From: Azadirachta indica
Lineage: Eukaryota; Streptophyta; Magnoliopsida; Sapindales; Meliaceae
DNA: 64,000 nucleotides
Assembly (NCBI GenBank): GCA_022749755.1
Contig: CM040445.1
Coordinates: forward strand, 5,043,182-5,107,181
Direction: 5' to 3'
Below, in pieces: positions 36,059 through 47,219 of the stretch. The notes beneath the pieces are model-generated. The model was given only the letters and a program-made list of their open reading frames with translations. It made no database searches and was not told the DNA's origin. Both the position numbers and the translations under genes were made by a program. How positions within the stretch are numbered: position 1 is the stretch's first letter; the number at the start of each line of letters is the position of its first letter.

Positions 36059-37266
36059 GATCAGTGTAATCATAATCAGCGAGCAGCAGATTTTCTTATT
36101 CATGACGGATATCTGTTAAAGCCAACAAGTTATGAATTCCTCGTTGTTCATTGCGGGAGCAGTTAATATGAGAATTACGTGGTGGCGGTTTGGCTGGTCA
36201 TGTAGGGCGAAACAAGACAATCGCTTTAGTAGAAGAGAGGTATTATTGACCGCGATTAAACGAGATGTAGGAAGAATTGTGCGGCAGTGCCAAGTGTGCC
36301 AAGTTGTTAAGGGACAGGTTCAGAACACTAGATTGTATACATCATTACCCGTGTTTGAAAATATTTGGGAGGATGTGTCAATGGATTTTGTGATAGGATT
36401 ACCACATACCCAACGAAGTAATAATTCTGTCTTTATTGTTGTGAATCGTTTTTCAAAGATGGCACATTTTATTGCTTGTAAGAAAACTAGTGATGCAACT
36501 CATGTGGCGGGATTATACTTTAAGGAAGTGGTTCGTCTATATGGCATTCCCAAGTCTATTACTTCAGATAGGGATGTCAAATTTTTTAGTCATTTTTGGC
36601 GTACTTTATGGGAAAAATTTGATACGAAGTTGCAATATAGTAATGTTTTTCACCCTCAAACTGATGGGCAAACAAAGGTGGTTAATCGCACATTAGAAAA
36701 CATGTTGCGTTGTATTTGTGGGGAAAAGCCTAAGCAATGGGATGCAGTGTTGCCTCAGTAGAATTTGCTTATAATAATATGATGAATTGTTCGACTGGCA
36801 AAATTCTATTTGAGGTGATTTATTTACAACCACCCTGTCATGTATTGGACCTGGTGACTTTACCAGCTTTGCCAAGATTAATAAGGCTGCAGAAAATATG
36901 GCAGAAAAGGTACAGAAAATACAAGAAGAGATTCGTGCTAGCTTGGAAGCTGCCAACAAGAAATACAAAAAAAACGCAGATCAACATTGACAACAGAAGG
37001 TGTTTCAGAAAGGAGATCTTGTCATGGCCTATTTGCGTAAAAGTCGGTTTTCTGGGATTCGTAGCAAATTACAAAACAGAAAGTATGGGCCATTCCGTAT
37101 TGCAAAGAAAATTAATGATAATGCCTATGTGTTACAATTGCCGAATGATTGGAATATCTTAAACACTTTTAATGTAACAGACATGTACGAGTATCACGAA
37201 GATGAAGTGTTATATCCAGAGAACTTGAGAACAAGTTCATTTTCAAGTGGCGGGGAGCTGATGTAA
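36059..37266 (+). pseudogene. gypsy integrase
   Basis: The zinc-binding end has [10 protein letters not shown]. The core has [20 protein letters not shown] (Asp), [14 protein letters not shown] (Asp) and [19 protein letters not shown] (Glu), so all three catalytic positions are visible. The C-terminal part FQKGDLVMAYLRKSRF and RKYGPFRIAKKINDNAYVLQ ends just before the 3' LTR in FSSGGELM. Stops and shifts near 36761 and 36990. Confidence 0.92.
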
Positions 37267-37505
37267 GACAACCTGACTAGCATTTTTTATTTTATTTAAT
37301 TTAAATTGTTTTTCTTTAATTTTTTTTTAGTATTTAGCTTCCTTTATTTTTGGTAGGAGTTTTTTTTCCTTATTTAAGTAGATTTAGGTTTTTTTATTAT
37401 AAATAGAAAGCCTATAGTATTGTTTAGACACTTTTTTTTAATAAAATTTCATTCAAAAACTTTTGAAACCTTAATTTCATTTATTTTCGCGTTTCCGCTT
37501 CATCA
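37262..37505 (+). repeat. gypsy 3' LTR
   Basis: 244 bp, TGTAAGACAACC...TTCATCA, partner of 31955-32205. Confidence 0.92.
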
Positions 37506-37930
37506 ATAGTACTTGAATAAAAATGTATAATTTAAAGTGGGACATTTCAAGAAAATCCTCCAAATAAAAATATATATGTCATGTGTTTTAAATTGTACTC
37601 CAATTTATAACTTTTTTTTTCCATATATATATATATATATATAGAAGGCCAACATGTTAATTTTAAAATATTTAAGATATTAATAATATTGAGTTACAAA
37701 TTTGGAAGTATAGATCAGGTACTCATAATTTACACAAGTGATTTCACAATTTAATTTGTTCGAGCTTCAAAGATAATTCAATGAAAGTACATGGCATTAG
37801 GGCATTAGGGCATTCAAGAAAAGGGAAAAATTAAAAGGCAGCAGCAGCTAGCATTTAGTTGTTGATTATTATTGATTTGAAACAAGGATCCTTAATTTAG
37901 TGGACGATTTTCATAGAGTTGGATTGAAAT
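37506..37930. other. Spacer between gypsy element and BAHD gene
   Basis: AT-rich, with a TA tract at 37625-37642. Contains the 3' flank of the minus-strand BAHD gene. Nothing else seen. Confidence 0.6.
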
Positions 37931-39214
37931 TTAAGAAGCATAAGTAAGGATACGGGCATCTTGTTGAAATTTGGCCATATCTCTGTGGCGCAATGCCATC
38001 CATACTTGTATTCCTTTACAATCGGATGCGTCTAAGAGCATTGCAGTGTCAATAGTCCTCATAGCAGTAGTTACCCATGTTGGCTTTCCCCATCCAAAAT
38101 CACTTTCATAAAATGGAAGTCCACACCAGCTACTCAAACCAAACACCCTTACTTTACTGTCTCCAAGTTCTTCCGTTATTTTTTTTAACTCATTCACAAA
38201 AGCACCACCTGCATAAACCTTTCTCAAGTAATCGTCATTCATCGTTTTTATAGCTTCACGAATGTTTCTTGCTAAACCGTCTAAATCAATTTCCTCATCC
38301 ATATAATTTGTTATCGGAGAGTGGATGACGTTCCCAATACATTGTTGTGGCAACGGTGGATTCATTCGCTTTCGTATATTCACAGTAATTGATGCTAGAG
38401 GAACGGATTCTTTGTTTTCCCTAGCCATAGCTATTAGAGCACCCCAAATAAGTGCAGCCACAGCCTCAAAGCGTGTTGGACGATCCGAAGATGGTCTAAT
38501 ACTTTTAATTTCTTCTCTTAGAGCAGCTATCTTATTACCATCAAACACAAACCTCTTTCTCGTAAATTCTATGGAAGGACGTTTGTCGCGAAGACTAGTA
38601 AAGATCTTTCTTGTCAATTCATGAGGAGGAAAAATAGACGTGGAATCAAATATCACATCTTTGATACCATCACTAGAACCACAAGCAACTTCACTCCAAT
38701 TTTTAACAAAATATGCTGCTGCTGATGCATCTGCAATTATATGCCTAAAACAAATACAGATTGCCAACCCACCACAATCGAAGTAATTGAGTTGAACAGC
38801 GAGGTTGACATCAGTAGTTACCTTTTCATTCGGATTGAATGGGAGTAGTTTTTCTAGCATATCCATTTCTGTTGTTTTCAGAACCTCAGACATCCGGATG
38901 GCTACATGGGCTTCAATAAAAGGGACGCCAGAATCATCACAATCAATAGAGAAATCGTCTTTCAGTCGTCCTGCAAAAGGATAGTAGTGGGTTAATGTTT
39001 GTGAGAGAGACTTTTTCAGGTGTTCAAAAATTTTAGTATTCTTTTTGTCTGCTCTAGAATCGTAAAAGAGAAGAAGTGGGAAGTAAACATCGTGATTTGA
39101 CTGATCTACAAGAGATAGTTTATAGGTCTTTAGATGGTGAGGAGTTGGGGAAGATGGTTTGACGATTTCTGTGGAAATGATGCGAAGCTCCATGTCTGGT
39201 TGGCTTAACTTCAA
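37931..39214 (-). CDS. BAHD acyltransferase, vinorine-synthase-like
   Basis: BAHD enzymes transfer acyl groups from acyl-CoA to alcohols or amines of specialised metabolites in the cytosol. Intact single-exon ORF, 427 residues, within the usual 420-460. The catalytic motif HIIAD is at 158-162 (FRHIIADASAAAYFVKNW) and the structural DFGWG at 372-376 (YESDFGWGKPTWV). The N-terminus IISTEIVKPSSPTPHHLK is typical of the vinorine-synthase/BAHD clade III group. The ATG at 39214 gives seven extra residues; the internal Met8 (MELRIIS) aligns better with relatives and may be the true start. The substrate cannot be predicted. It lies next to two BAHD relics and faces away from a second intact copy at 51.8 kb. 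Confidence 0.93.
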   Translation of the reverse strand: MKLSQPDMELRIISTEIVKPSSPTPHHLKTYKLSLVDQSNHDVYFPLLLFYDSRADKKNTKIFEHLKKSLSQTLTHYYPFAGRLKDDFSIDCDDSGVPFIEAHVAIRMSEVLKTTEMDMLEKLLPFNPNEKVTTDVNLAVQLNYFDCGGLAICICFRHIIADASAAAYFVKNWSEVACGSSDGIKDVIFDSTSIFPPHELTRKIFTSLRDKRPSIEFTRKRFVFDGNKIAALREEIKSIRPSSDRPTRFEAVAALIWGALIAMARENKESVPLASITVNIRKRMNPPLPQQCIGNVIHSPITNYMDEEIDLDGLARNIREAIKTMNDDYLRKVYAGGAFVNELKKITEELGDSKVRVFGLSSWCGLPFYESDFGWGKPTWVTTAMRTIDTAMLLDASDCKGIQVWMALRHRDMAKFQQDARILTYAS

Positions 39215-39310
39215 TGAGAAATTTTAGATGAATTTCTTCTGGAAGCTATCCTAACGTGAGAAAAAATAACTACTGTTTTATGGCTTTTGCTTGATTGAAT
39301 GTCTAATAAG

Positions 39311-39318
39311 TTTATATA
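39311..39318 (-). promoter_or_regulatory. TATA box of the minus-strand BAHD gene
   Basis: TATATAAA on the minus strand, about 97 bp before the ATG at 39214 and about 105 bp before Met8. Confidence 0.65.
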
Positions 39319-39330
39319 AGCATCAGTGAA

Positions 39331-39798
39331 CCAATACAACCTTAGTCTCATATTTTGTCCATTTTCAAAATAATAATATGTATTATACTCCAACTTTGAA
39401 CATACTGTCTCTTTAAAGAAAAAACAAAACCTCTAATATAAAATTACGTGTTGTATAATTACATAATAATATCTCAAATCTCAGAATATTTTTTAAAATG
39501 GACCAATACAAATTTGGTCTCATATTTGATCCACTTTAAAAAATTAATAATATATTTATATTGTACTCCAATTTTGAAAGTAACTTCTCTTTCAAACAAA
39601 AAGTTTCAAATATAAAGTCCTTACTTCTTGCGAAATTATACAATAACATCTCATATTTTTAGTTTTCACATTTTATTCATTTCAAGAAAACAAATAATGT
39701 ACTCATATTGTATTCCAAATTTGAAAAAAACGATTCTCCATCCAAAAAAAAACTTCAATATAAAGTTGTGTTGTAAAATTACATATAACATCTCATTA
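39331..39798. repeat. Three diverged tandem units upstream of the BAHD gene
   Basis: Units start at 39331 and 39503 (both CCAATACAA), with a third, 5'-truncated copy from about 39686. The shared order is GGTCTCATATTTG-like, TATTGTACTCCAATTTTGAA, TCTCTTTCAAA-like, AATATAAAGT, AATTATACAATAACATCTCA. Period is about 172 bp. They begin just upstream of the TATA box. Confidence 0.8.
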
Positions 39799-40108
39799 TG
39801 GTGATGGTGATGGGATGTTACCAAAAACTTTTGTTGATAATTTTTTTAATAATTAAATAATCATATTTTAATGAAAGTTGAATTTGAATGTATGTCATGA
39901 AAACAATACTTGGAAAAGTAGGCTTTCTTAATTATAGAACACACATAAATAATAAGTAACTTGATAGATTATAAACATTATTGTATAGTCTCTTTCATAA
40001 ATCAGCAACTTTTTTTTTGAATAATGATGTTGTGACAAAATTATTTGTCAAACTTTCTTAAAACAAAAATGTAAAATATATGGCGTGTTCACAAAAGAAA
40101 ATATCACA
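39799..40108. other. Spacer up to the Tat-like element
   Basis: AT-rich. Its last part (40071-40108) is repeated imperfectly at 50761-50797 on the other side of the Tat-like element. Confidence 0.6.
40071..40107. repeat. Left copy of a flanking direct repeat around the Tat-like element
   Basis: AAAATATATGGCGTGTTCAC...AAAATATCAC is repeated with few changes at 50761-50797. It is far longer than the 5-bp duplication expected from integrase. Confidence 0.85.
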
Positions 40109-40469
40109 TGTTTGAGAAGATGGGCTAGTCAAGGGCCTATAGCCTAATACATGAAGATAATTAGGATGAGTTCGGCTCATCGAGCTCCTTGAAAAGATGA
40201 GCTCAGCTCATAAGAGAGGTAGGCTTCATGCCTAGTTAGTCTCTTTAGTAGCAATTAGGTTGGCTCAGAAGGATTTCTGTTTGGACGTGTCATGAGGGAA
40301 CTCAACCAAATGTGATCCTTATAGAACACGAAAAATCAAATTTTAAAAGTTTGATTTAAGGCAAGTCAAGATTTCGTAAAATACATATCAAGATTATCAG
40401 ATTCTTAATACCTCTAGAATGAGGAAAGTTATGTATGTGTGTGTATATATATATATATATGTATGTATG

Positions 40470-40504
<35 letters not shown>

Positions 40505-40595
40505 GATGTAAAAGAAAAAGAGGGGATTCTGGACTAATTTAATAAGAAATTTATAATTTTCAGTAATATCGAGAATCGCTATTTTTTCAACATCA
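40109..40595 (+). repeat. Tat-like element 5' LTR
   Basis: TG...CA, 487 bp. The first part GAAGATGGGCTAG...CTTGAAAAGAT matches 50655-50744. It contains a TA/GTAT microsatellite (40440-40500). Confidence 0.85.
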
Positions 40596-40633
40596 ATATT
40601 TGACACCGTCTATGGGAAAAAGAACGAAAAGCT

Positions 40634-42240
40634 ATGGCGACGATTCAGGAACAAGTAGCCGTCAAAAGAGTCTCAGGGAGAAGATTTTTCGAATTCCAAC
40701 ATCCACCTAACCTCATTGTAGCCATCTTAAGGACGAATGACAGGGCACGAGATAGAAGCGGACGCAGCTCGACTTGCCCAACAATTGCAGGAAAGCGAGT
40801 GGAAGTGTTTGGAGAAGGATAGACAAGTGAAGGCCTTGAAGGATAAAACAAGGATAATGAAGAGGGAAATTGAAGGTTTGAAGAGAATGATCCAAGGAGA
40901 TGGCATAAACCTGCGCTATCCGACGAGGGTCAGGTTTTCGGGGAATGAGAAGAGCATTTCTTCACTGAAGAACCATCGCAAAAGGTTGCCCGTTAAGAAG
41001 ATGAGAAATAAACAGCAGATACCAGATGCCAAAAAGAGCAAAAAGGTCCATATGGAGAAGCTGCTGCCAAAAGCCCTCATAGAGGGAATCCTTTTTCGCA
41101 ATATAGAGGAACCAAACCAGAAATTGGCTCTTGGTCAACCTGAACGAAGTCAAGGCAAAAGGAGATCTAAACACAATATGGCCCAGCAGAAAAAAGGAGA
41201 AAGGGCAACCACCAAAAGAATGGCCCAGCAGATAGTCCTCGTGGCCGATTAAGTGGTGAGTATGAAGAAAATAGAGGAAAGGATAAAAAAACTTACCGAA
41301 AAGCTATGAGCTCAATAGGAAAGAGATAAACGATGGGACGAAACTGTATATGAAGGAGGAGAACTCCCTAAAATCCTCTTTTTCTAAGGAACTATGGAGC
41401 TTAACCCTTTCCCAAAAATTCAAGATACCCCAAATCTCAGCATACATAAGGAACACAAATCCAATGCTACACTTGGATCTATTTAGGGAAATGATAATGA
41501 TACAAGACTTGACAAAGCTGCAGATTTGTTGGCTTTTCGCTTTGACTGTGGAAGGACAAACGCGGCGTTGATATAAGAACCTCAGACCGAAGAGTGTGAA
41601 GAGTTTTGATCAACTGTGTACCCAGTTCGTTGAAGAGTTTAGAGGAGCGTTAGTCGTGTCGAAAAATTTTAGTTCGGTGTTACTAATAAAACAAGAGAGA
41701 AAGGAAATGTTAAAAATCTTAGTTCGGTATCATAAAGAAGTCATGAAAGCCGAGGCCTTCTAGCATCCTTTGACACTAGAAGGACTCAAGAGAGGGTTGA
41801 CGATGAACAGAGGATGGTTTGCTATGCATAAGTGAATCATAACTATATACGAACAAGCTCGGAAGAGGATTTTTGAAGAAATTGAAATCAAGGACCAGAT
41901 GTTGTTGAAAAAAAGGGAAGAAAGATTGGAAGAAGCGGGAAGTCGGGAGCAAAGACCAGGGCACGAGGATAGAGGAAATTGAAGGGGGCTGCAACGACTC
42001 GATCCTAGGCCCTTTACGAAGAGGGAAAACTTTCGGCAATCACACTTCAATGGTAAACACGAGCAGAGGCAAGACCAAAGGTTTTAATCCATGAGATACA
42101 AGGGGGAACGAAGCAAAGAAGAGAGTTTCCTCCCTTGCCGAGAGAAAAGGTTAAAAGGGTAGCACTTGTTTTAGACCAGAGGAGATTTACAGAGTTGAAT
42201 GCCCCTTTGTCATCATTTACTATGAAATTAAAAATTTAGA
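40634..42240 (+). pseudogene. Tat-like gag
   Basis: The N-terminal part is a charged coiled-coil-like frame (LAQQLQESEWKCLEKDRQVK). The conserved block reads FSKELWSLTLSQKFKIPQIS and NPMLHLDLFREMIMIQ, then WLFALTVEGQTRR, the Tat-type Retrotrans_gag pattern. Interrupted by stops (41251, 41570 and others). Confidence 0.82.
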
Positions 42241-42373
42241 TTTGTTGCCCGAACCTCATCTTTTGAGGTCGGCATCGAATGTCCACGATAAGGAAAGAAC
42301 GTACGTATTTCATTAAGACCATTGACACATAACCGACCAATGCTTAAATTTAAGGAAGTAGATTGAAATTCTG

Positions 42374-42898
42374 GTGGGAAACAACTACCTAAATAAGTAC
42401 AGGGCAAGGATATGTAAGACAGAAGAAGGCTCAAGACACAGTAGAATGGGGGTAAAAGATCTAGTCCATAGAAGTATGGTAATTTCAAGAGGACCAACGC
42501 TGGCGAACAGCTTCAACAATGAAAGGAAGAACTATTTAAGATATTCACTACCGAATACGTCGATAAATTATTATGTGATAGATGTCCTAACAGAAAAGAA
42601 ACCCAGGTTGGCGTCGGTCCCAATCATGTTCATTAATAAAGACAAGACAAGAGTCAACTACCTCTACGATGATGCCTTGGTGATAACTTGGAAAGTTGGC
42701 TTAACAAAGATTAATAGGATCTTGGTGGAGACAGAGAGTTTCGCTGACATAATATTTAAGAAGACTCTAAATTCCTTAAAGATCGAGGATCTGAGGATGA
42801 GACCGGCAAAAACCACCCTTTACAAATTTTGTGATTCGTACATTCTTCCACTGGTCTCGATCTACTTACTGTTAACAATGGGAGATAGGCCGTACTAG
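42374..42898 (+). pseudogene. Tat-like protease
   Basis: YLYDDALVITWKVGLTKINR, then ILVETESFADIIFKK corresponds to the VLVDTGSSADI of active relatives. The catalytic Asp and Gly positions are changed (ETES), so it is inactive. Confidence 0.83.
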
Positions 42899-43191
42899 AA
42901 GACTACTATAATAATGTTTTAGGTGGTGGATCTAAAGAGGTCGTATACAATAATCTTAGGCATGCCCTTCTTAAGGAAGATAAAAGCGGTGAAAAGCATA
43001 CATTACTTGAAAATCAAATTCCATGCAAGCAAAGGAATTGGCTTAATACAAGGGGATCAGAAAGTTGCCCTAGTGTGCTTCGCGGCCTCATTGAAGTGAT
43101 TTTATTAAATAATGGCAAAGAGTATTAGCACATCGGGCCAGCTCGAGCGGAGTATAGGATCAAGAAAAATGCGATCAGAGAACTATAAGCA

Positions 43192-44034
43192 GTGTCTATC
43201 AACCCCTTAAGACCTGAGAAAGCAATAAAAATCGGCTCCCGGTTGCCGAGCAGAGAAAAAGGAAGGTTAATTGCCTTTTTTAGGGAGCACGCAAATTTGT
43301 TTGCTTGGAGCCATAAGGATATGCCTGAGATTGACCATTGGGTTATCTCTAATCACTTGTTGGTTAAACCCGCATTCAAACCCGTGAAGCAAAAGAGAAG
43401 GGTTTTGAATTAGAAAAGGAGGGAAGCGATCAGGGCAAAAGTAAACAAGCTAATTACGGCAGGGTTCATTAAGGAAATATATTATTCTGATTGAGTAGCT
43501 AACGTGATGATCGTCAAGAAAGCCAATAAAAAATGGAGGATGTGCATGGATTTTACCAATCTGAATACGGTATGTCCGAAGGATAAATTCCCACTCCCGT
43601 GGATAGATCAGTTAGTGAATTCAACTGCCAGGCATAAGTTATTGAACTTCATGGACGTATTCTTAAGGTATAACCAGATTAGGATGCACAATGCCAATCA
43701 AGAAAAAATGGCATTCCTAACCGACCAAGGGTTATACTACTACAAGGTAATGCATTTCATTTTGAAGAATACAGGGGCAACGTTCCAGAGGTTGGTAAAT
43801 AAGGTTTTCAAACATCTGATCAGAAAAATAATAGAGTTACACGTCGACAACATGATTACTAAGTCACGCAGAGTCGAAAATCATGTTCAGCATTTAAGAG
43901 AAATGTTCTCCCTACTCCAGAAAAACAATATAAAATTGAATTCCAAGAAATACACTTTCGGGGTTAGTTCTGAAAAATTCTTGACATTCATGGTTAACGA
44001 GCGGGGGATAAAGGCAAATTCCCAAAAAATTTAG
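43192..44034 (+). pseudogene. Tat-like reverse transcriptase
   Basis: LIAFFREHANLFAWSHKDMP, then after a stop KKANKKWRMCMDFTNLNTVC, PKDKFPLPWIDQLVNSTARH, and HVDNMITKSRRVENHVQHL. The active site YVDDM of relatives reads HVDNM here, so the second Asp is lost. Also a stop at 43411-43413. Confidence 0.9.
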
Positions 44035-45030
44035 GCCATACTAGATATGAAATCCCCTACTACATTAAAAGAAGTGCAGGTTTTGATAGGGAGGTTAGCC
44101 GCGCTGAACAGATTCATTTTCAAAGTCACTGACAAATTTTCCAAATTTTTTAGTTATAAAGAAAGGGAAGCATGCGATATAGACGAAGGAGTGTGAAAGC
44201 AGCTTTTAAGAGTTGAAGGAATATCTAGCAAATCTGCCTTATTTGGTTAACCCGTTCATCTGGGACATATTGTATTTGTATTTGGCAGTAACAGAGCACG
44301 CGGTAAGTTCAGTATTAGTCAAAGAAGATGAAGGGATACACTGACCGATCTACTATACAAGTAAGTTGTTGCTAGACATGGAAAAAAGATATCCCCCCCA
44401 TTAGGCCCTAGCATTAGTTATGGCGATGTGAAACCTCTAAGCACATTTTCAAACGCACTCAATAGTGGTCCTTACTAATAAACTGTTGCGGCAAATATTA
44501 CACAAGCTAAACCTCTCGGGAAAATTGGTCAGGTAGTTAGTTGAGCTCACTAAGTTCAACATTGATTACCAACCTCGCAAGGCTATCAAAGCTCAAGCAT
44601 TAGCAAATTTCATTGCGAAATGATCAGTTTTAAAGGGAATAATGATACACAAGGTAGGCGAGCTGATAGCACCCATGGAGCTTGAGAACGTAAGATTGGT
44701 CGGACATTCTGTTCAGAACTGCTTGGCAGAAGCAGGAATTGAAAGTACCTCGCCGTCAGAAACATCGCCAAGTAAGCGTGAGGGAAGAGCAAGAAGGCTC
44801 ATAATTGTAGCGCTTGTACATAGATGGTATAAGCTCATAATTAGGGGAGCTGGTATAGTCTTAATTAGACCAGGAAATGAGGAACTAGCAAACGCCCTAC
44901 ACTTTAACTTCAAGGTGACCATTAACAAAATAGAACATAAGACTCTGCTTGTCGAACTTGGCCTGGCCTCATCAGTTAAGGCAAAACGACTCAAAATGAT
45001 AAAAGATTTGCAATTGGTGTTGAATTAGGT
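44035..45030 (+). pseudogene. Tat-like RNase H region
   Basis: The first part (about 44035-44620) reads ILDMKSPTTLKEVQVLIGRL-type sequence in a frame with stops. The second domain at 44642-45028 has GAGIVLIRPGNEELANALHF and NKIEHKTLLVELGLA. Confidence 0.8.
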
Positions 45031-45359
45031 TTCAGGAAAGTTCCAAGCAGAGAGAGGAAGCAGGAACGTGTATCTAAACAGGGTAACAGAGTTATTGAAA
45101 TGCTTCAAAGGGCTCATGATAACTCAGGTTCCCCGAACAAAGAATGCCAGAGCAAATGCACTAAACAAGGTAGCCTCGACACTATAGGGAAAGTTTCCTG
45201 TGACGATACATGTGAAAGTGTTGCATCGAAAAAGTGTGGAAAAGGCAGAGGCAGAGCTGAACTAGATCAGTACAGAGGGCCAAGCTCAGACCTAGATGAA
45301 CCCAATACAAGAATACATTATCGAAGGGAAGTTGTCTAAGGACAAGACAAAGGCCAAGA

Positions 45360-46506
45360 AAGTTAGAAGTAGATCCTCGCGTTATTTAGTGATCGAAGAG
45401 GTGCTGTATAAACAAGGATTTGGGCTACCATATTTGCGGTGTATCGACTAAAAAGAAGAGGATTACGTGCTCAAATAAGTCCACATAGACAGTTACGGCG
45501 ATCATGGGGGTGGTAGGTCTTTGGCAGACTGCGTTTTAGGCCAGGGGTACTATTGGCCGATGTTGCACTGTGATGCGATGAGAACGGCCCAATCTTATCC
45601 AAACTATCAGTTCCACGTAGACATCCCGAGACAACTCGAGACAAACCCTTACACAACTCGTGGCCTCTTACTTAGTGAGGGCTTGACCTGATCGACCCAC
45701 TACCTACAGGATGTGCTCAAATAAAATATGCGATATTCAAGGATAATTACTTCACGAAATAAGCAGAAGTAGAGCTGTTGGCTACAATAACGGAGAAAAA
45801 GATCACTGCTTTTGTAGAAGGAAATATTATTTATCGATTCAAGATCCTGCATACACTAATAGTTAATAATGGAAAGCAGTTTGACAACGTAAGATTCAGA
45901 GAATTCTCTGTTGATCTGAGCATTAACCTTATATTTGTGTCCCCTACTTATTCTAAAACAAACGAGCAAGTAAAGGCGACAAATAGGATTGTTAAGAAAG
46001 CGCTAAAGAAACGGCTCAACGACAAAAAAAAAATGGTTGAAAAAGTTACCCTAAATCCTTTGGGCCTATCGCATGATGGCAAGAACAGCAGTTTGCAAAA
46101 TGTCTTATTCATTGGCATTCAGTTATAAAGCATGATACCAATAAAGGTAGGAATGCCCTTATTCCAAGTAAAATACTTTGACGAGCTGAAGAATAATGAG
46201 GTCATAGAGCTAAGTTTAAATTTGTTAAAAAAAAAAAAAAAAAGGGACCAGGTGATCATCAAGACAGCGGCCTATCAACAAAAGGTAGCGAAATACTGTA
46301 ATGAGAGGGTTCGTGTAAAAGCTTTCTGAGAAAAGATTTGGTGTTACGACGAGTTACCCGGAGAAGAGGTCTTAGGGGCTACTTAGAAAGGTCCATACAA
46401 GGTGATTAAGATCATTAAACTAAGGGTCTACAAGTTACAACACCCAGATGGAAAGGAGGTAAAAAAGTCGTGGAATACGGAGATTCTAAAAAAATACTAT
46501 CCTTAA
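45360..46506 (+). pseudogene. Tat-like integrase
   Basis: Core blocks: TITEKKITAFVEGNIIYRFK, ILHTLIVNNGKQFDNVRFRE (Asp of DNGxQF changed to Asn), SPTYSKTNEQVKATNRIVKK (Glu position occupied by Gln or Lys). The end reads VKKSWNTEILKKYYP before the stop at about 46504. Broken by stops and shifts. Confidence 0.87.
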
Positions 46507-47050
46507 GGCAGTCACAGTTTAAAAAGATCTGACCTCCGTTCAGATCATGCAATGACCATTTGATCGTGTAATTTCGGAATGTCACAAAAAGATATAATAT
46601 CAGTTTAGATCGGACGTAATGATGTAAAAATTGTTGAATTTTGATTTCATTTAAGAATTATTATAACAAGACCTGACCTCAGTTTAGGCCAGACCGCAAA
46701 AAAAATAAAGTCCCTTATTTCAAAACGTAACCATCTTGAAAAAAATCTGACCTCAATTCAGATTGGTCAGCAATAACGTTGCATCAATCCAGTATTAACA
46801 ATAACTTTCTTTATTGATTAACTTGGCCTTAGTTCGAGATACGGAGTAATTAACTTAGGTGAATCGATTATTACTATTATTTTTGGCTATTTTGATAAGT
46901 TAACAATAAAAAGAGGAAGTAAAAATATACCTTTATTAATAATACGATTATGTACATCTTATACAGATTGAAAAAAAATTATTATTATTATCATTATTAC
47001 ATAGGTCACAGCGCACCCTTTAGAGAGGATATAATACCAAAGGTTAGGGC
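46507..47050 (+). other. 3' region of the Tat-like element with short dispersed motifs
   Basis: Non-coding. The motif TCTGACCTCAGTTCAGATC recurs in variants at about 46527, 46598, 46669 and 46746, each partly self-complementary (GATCTGA...CAGATC). Confidence 0.6.
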
Positions 47051-47219
47051 ATAGAAGAGGGCGCGGTCAGCTGAACAGGGCTTTGGGTCAGCTTTTTCGC
47101 GGGAACCTCCTCGAAGCCTTTAGTGTTTAGTGGAACGAGCCGGGGAATGTGAAGATCATCAAACAGCTAATCAAGATCAAGTTCCTCGTACTTTTTTTGG
47201 AAGATTCGGCAGACCAATT

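Larger units (their letters stand above)
31955..37505 (+). mobile_element. Ty3/gypsy LTR retrotransposon, decayed
   Basis: Element of about 5.55 kb on the plus strand, inserted 20 bp after the stop of the BAHD pseudogene. LTRs are 31955-32205 and 37262-37505 (TGTAAGACAACC...TTCATCA). The left LTR start is mutated to TATAGGAG. The primer-binding site ATTGATATCAGAGCAGG fits initiator tRNA-Met, and a polypurine tract GGCGGGGAGCTGA precedes the 3' LTR. Domain order gag, protease, RT, RNase H, integrase is the gypsy order. Many stops. No clean target duplication (flanks AATAT and ATAGT). No chromodomain seen. Confidence 0.93.

Noticed and set aside
31950..37510. Target-site duplication for the gypsy element
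   Set aside because: Flanking pentamers AATAT and ATAGT do not match; the left LTR end is also mutated, so none can be claimed.
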